From: Morchella semilibera
Lineage: Eukaryota > Ascomycota > Pezizomycetes > Pezizales > Morchellaceae
Assembly (NCBI GenBank): GCA_009192285.1
Contig: WBVU01000011.1
Span: 1,670,668 to 1,734,667 of the forward strand
Direction: 5' to 3'
Length of the DNA stretch: 64,000 nt
The notes beneath the pieces were generated by a model. It saw only the letters and a program-made list of their open reading frames with translations. It made no database searches and was not told the origin of the DNA. Below, piece after piece: positions 61,569 to 64,000 of this stretch. A program made the position numbers and the translations under genes. Numbering within the stretch: position 1 is the stretch's first letter; the number at the start of each line of letters is the position of its first letter.

Positions 61569-64000
61569 ATGGCTGAAACCAACGGCGCCAATGGCACTCC
61601 CACTTTGGAGGAGAATGCTTTCCCGGCTCTTGAGCCAGTCACTCCGGAAAAGCCTGTCGAGGGTGTCGCGGCGTCTACCAACGATGATAATGAGACCCCC
61701 GAAGCCCCCAAGGAACTTACTGCGGCCGAAAAGTTGATGCAGCAGCATTTGGCTGCTGGAGAGCCTGCTGAAGCCGAGGCTGAATCTAAGGAATCCCAAG
61801 CTCCCGCTGAAGCTATTATTGTTCCCCAGAAGGCTTCTGCAAAACAGAAGTCTGCAAATGCATCCGCTCATGACCTGGATCTTTCCTCCGTTGAAGCCTT
61901 TCCGACTCTTGGTGCCCCCACCAAGGTTGCCCCTGTCGCAATGAACTGGGGCGCAAAAATGGCTGCCCCTCCAGTCAATAGTAGCAGTGGCACCCCCGAA
62001 TTCGGCGTCAGGGCCCCCGCAGCGTCATTCGCCGGTAATGCTGGTCAGCAGACTGTTGAATTAACTCCAGCACAGAAAAGGCCTATCTCAGAGCTTCGGA
62101 AGCCCGTTAATGAAATTGTTAAGGATATTATGAAAAAAACCTCAACCAAGATCGATCTTGCCAAGACCTCTACCGGCGTTTCTGTTTTCGTTGTCAAGGG
62201 AAACGAGGCTAGTAGGCAAAGGGCCCGTAGAGAGATCTACAAAGAGTTGTCACTTAAGGTATGTTAAGTCGTTATATAAAATTCAACAATTCACATTGAC
62301 TATACTAAAATTTCTGTTTGAGTCTTTAGGCCTCTAAGACAATCCAGGTTCCGGCAGTTGTAAGGCCTCATATTATTGGAAAGGGTGGTTCAAGAATTCA
62401 AGAACTCGAGAGGGAAACATTGACTCATATTAGAGTACCCCAACAAAACTCTTCTGAAGCACAGGCACCTGTTGGGGATTACGATGATGAAATAATGATT
62501 GATGTTGTCGTTGAGGGCGATGAATTTGGCGTTGCATCAGCGATTGAAAGGATCAGGGAGATTGTAGGCGAGCGAGTAAGTTTTGGTCACATTTCCTCTC
62601 TATGCAAATGACTAATTGAAATTTAGACCATTGTTACCACTACCCGTATCTCGGATATTCCTGGAGAATTATATCCATTCATACAGGGCCCGAACCGTAA
62701 AAACCTGGCAGAATATGAGACCAAGGTTGAGAGGGTTTCAGTGCCAGACTACTTTTTCAGTGCTTCAAGCCAGCCATTCAGTCCCCCTTCAGGTCCAATT
62801 GTTATTACCGGGGAGAAAAGTGCTGTCCAGGAGGTCCGTGCTGCCATTGAAAAGAGGGCCGAGGAGCTCAAGGCCCAGAATTACGGACATATTTTGGTGC
62901 CCATCCCTGCCGCCAAACATAGGTTCTTCACAGCGAATGATGGATGCCGCATCAATGAGGTTCTTGAAGAAACAGGATGCACAGTTATCTTTCCCTCTAG
63001 TGGAAAGGCCAACAGTGCAATCGTTTACGGGCCAGCAGACCAAATTGGAAACTGTTACACAAAGACTAACGCTATTTCTCAGGCCTATCAGTACCTTGGC
63101 CTTGATGTCTGCAAGGCGTATCCTAATGCTCCAGGTGGGGCAAAGTTACATGCCCGTGATATTACTCGCTATTATATCCAGAGGGGCGAGTTCGAAAGCT
63201 TGGAATACGAACTTGGTGTTGAAATCGCCCCACCCAGCATCGAGGAGCTTTATAACCCAACCACCTCCTGCATTATTGAGATCACGACCCAGTCCAAGGA
63301 GGGATTGGAGGCAGCTCGTTCTAAGATTCAGGAGATGTACCTCCAGGCCAAGCCCTTCATGGTTGCCCGTCTAGATGTAGAGCCACTTCACCACCGCCAC
63401 ATAGTCAAAAAGGACACGCTCCTTGAGGGGCGTCCTGTCAAGATTCTATTTCCAGAAGACTTGGATGAGCCCGAGCTCGTTCTTGTATATGAGGGGGGAT
63501 CCACAGAGCCGGAAGAAATCGGTGCAATCTTGGAGAAGGTAAAAGAAGAGATACTTGCCTTTTCAGGAGAGCAGGTTTCTATTATCTCCAAGACTATCAA
63601 TATTCCCAAAGAGTATAGGTTCCCTCACTAGAATTCTCCACATTCGCTAATCATTACCTTAGAAATCATGCCAAAATTCGGGGGGAGAGAGACACAACCC
63701 TCAATGCCTTGAACCCTAGCTCTGTTCTGGTTCAATTTGGTATCCCGAAAGCACGCCCCGGTAAACCGACACCAACCGGAGATGAGAACACTATTACCGT
63801 CCGTGGACCTCAATCCAATGTTGAGGCCACTATTAAGAATATAAACAATTTCCTTGCTTCAGAAAACCCAGAGGCGATCATTACCGAATCTTTTGAATAC
63901 CCTGCGCAGTTTTCCGGGAACTTGATTGGTGTGAGGGGCGCAAATATCAACAAATTGAGAGACGACCTTGGTGTTGAAATCAACCTTAAAGAAGGAAAGG
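61569..64000 (+). CDS. SCP160: Scp160/vigilin multi-KH RNA-binding protein (3' end beyond window)
   Basis: Exons 61569-62258, 62330-62575, 62627-63618 and 63663 onward, open to the window end. The N-terminal 130 residues are disordered (EENAFPALEPV, then LSSVEAFPTLGAP). KH repeats follow, with classical GxxG loops in VRPHIIGKGGSRIQELERET and GNLIGVRGANINKLRDDLG, and degenerate ones between (PFIQGPNRKNLAEYE, LKAQNYGHILVPIPAAKHRF). The order and spacing, with many degenerate KH domains, is that of Scp160/vigilin. In yeast it is ER- and polysome-associated, binds mRNAs and affects translation and ploidy maintenance. The intron at 63619-63662 (44 nt) starts GTTCCC, a non-consensus donor, yet joining there restores EYRNHAKIRGRERDTTLNAL in frame. 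Confidence 0.93.

Noticed and set aside
1-64000. CRISPR arrays, rRNA genes, LTR retrotransposons
   Set aside because: Looked for regular direct repeats with spacers, rRNA core motifs and reverse transcriptase or integrase motifs; none were seen.

Overview
The window reads as nuclear DNA of a filamentous ascomycete (Pezizomycotina; a pezizalean relative is possible but is only an inference). The support is many short spliceosomal introns (about 43-160 nt, mostly GTAAGT-like donors with CTAAY/CTRAC branch sites), fungal-specific protein families, and long intergenic DNA rich in homopolymers and microsatellites. Exon joins were worked out by hand. For all but one of the fully modelled multi-exon genes the exon lengths add up to an open frame divisible by three; the exception is the frame-shifted transposon gene at 38,609-40,267. 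The palindrome TACATGTA occurs about 40 times between genes and in introns, where about one copy is expected by chance.

Left part (1-20 kb), mostly housekeeping or regulatory genes: the first exon of a basic, Ser/Pro-rich protein (possibly UFD4-type HECT ligase), an SDR polyol dehydrogenase, a SYLF+SH3 actin-patch protein (Ysc84/Lsb3-Lsb4 type), a conserved but unrecognised nuclear-looking phosphoprotein sharing a 326-bp divergent promoter with a CWC16-family splicing factor (Saf4/CCDC130), a UBE2G1-type ubiquitin-conjugating enzyme, and an AreA-GATA-like/DUF3295 regulator. Centre (19.6-36.6 kb): a 17-kb stretch with no gene I can support, holding polypurine/polypyrimidine tracts and other simple repeats.

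At 36.6-45.9 kb lies a 9.3-kb DNA transposon with matching inverted ends, flanked by TA. It carries an intact 1169-aa DDE-type transposase (CMC/Tnp2-like, tentative). On the opposite strand it has a small acidic protein gene, a frame-shifted second gene, and a striking array of 35-51-nt exons separated by 43-85-nt introns. The array splices in silico into one open 83-codon frame that ends at a TAA. This micro-exon array, partly made of an 87-bp tandem repeat that contains a whole intron plus exon, is the best candidate for something undescribed.

Right part (46-64 kb): a tRNA-like relic, a decayed multi-exon gene, a small non-autonomous relative of the transposon and a foldback element. Then come LSB5 (VHS-domain endocytic adaptor), a 14-TM MFS transporter of the Fnx1/Vba type, MsrB methionine sulfoxide reductase with a probable mitochondrial presequence, DBF4/Dfp1 (regulatory subunit of the Cdc7 replication kinase) and the 5' two-thirds or so of a Scp160/vigilin multi-KH protein that runs off the right edge.
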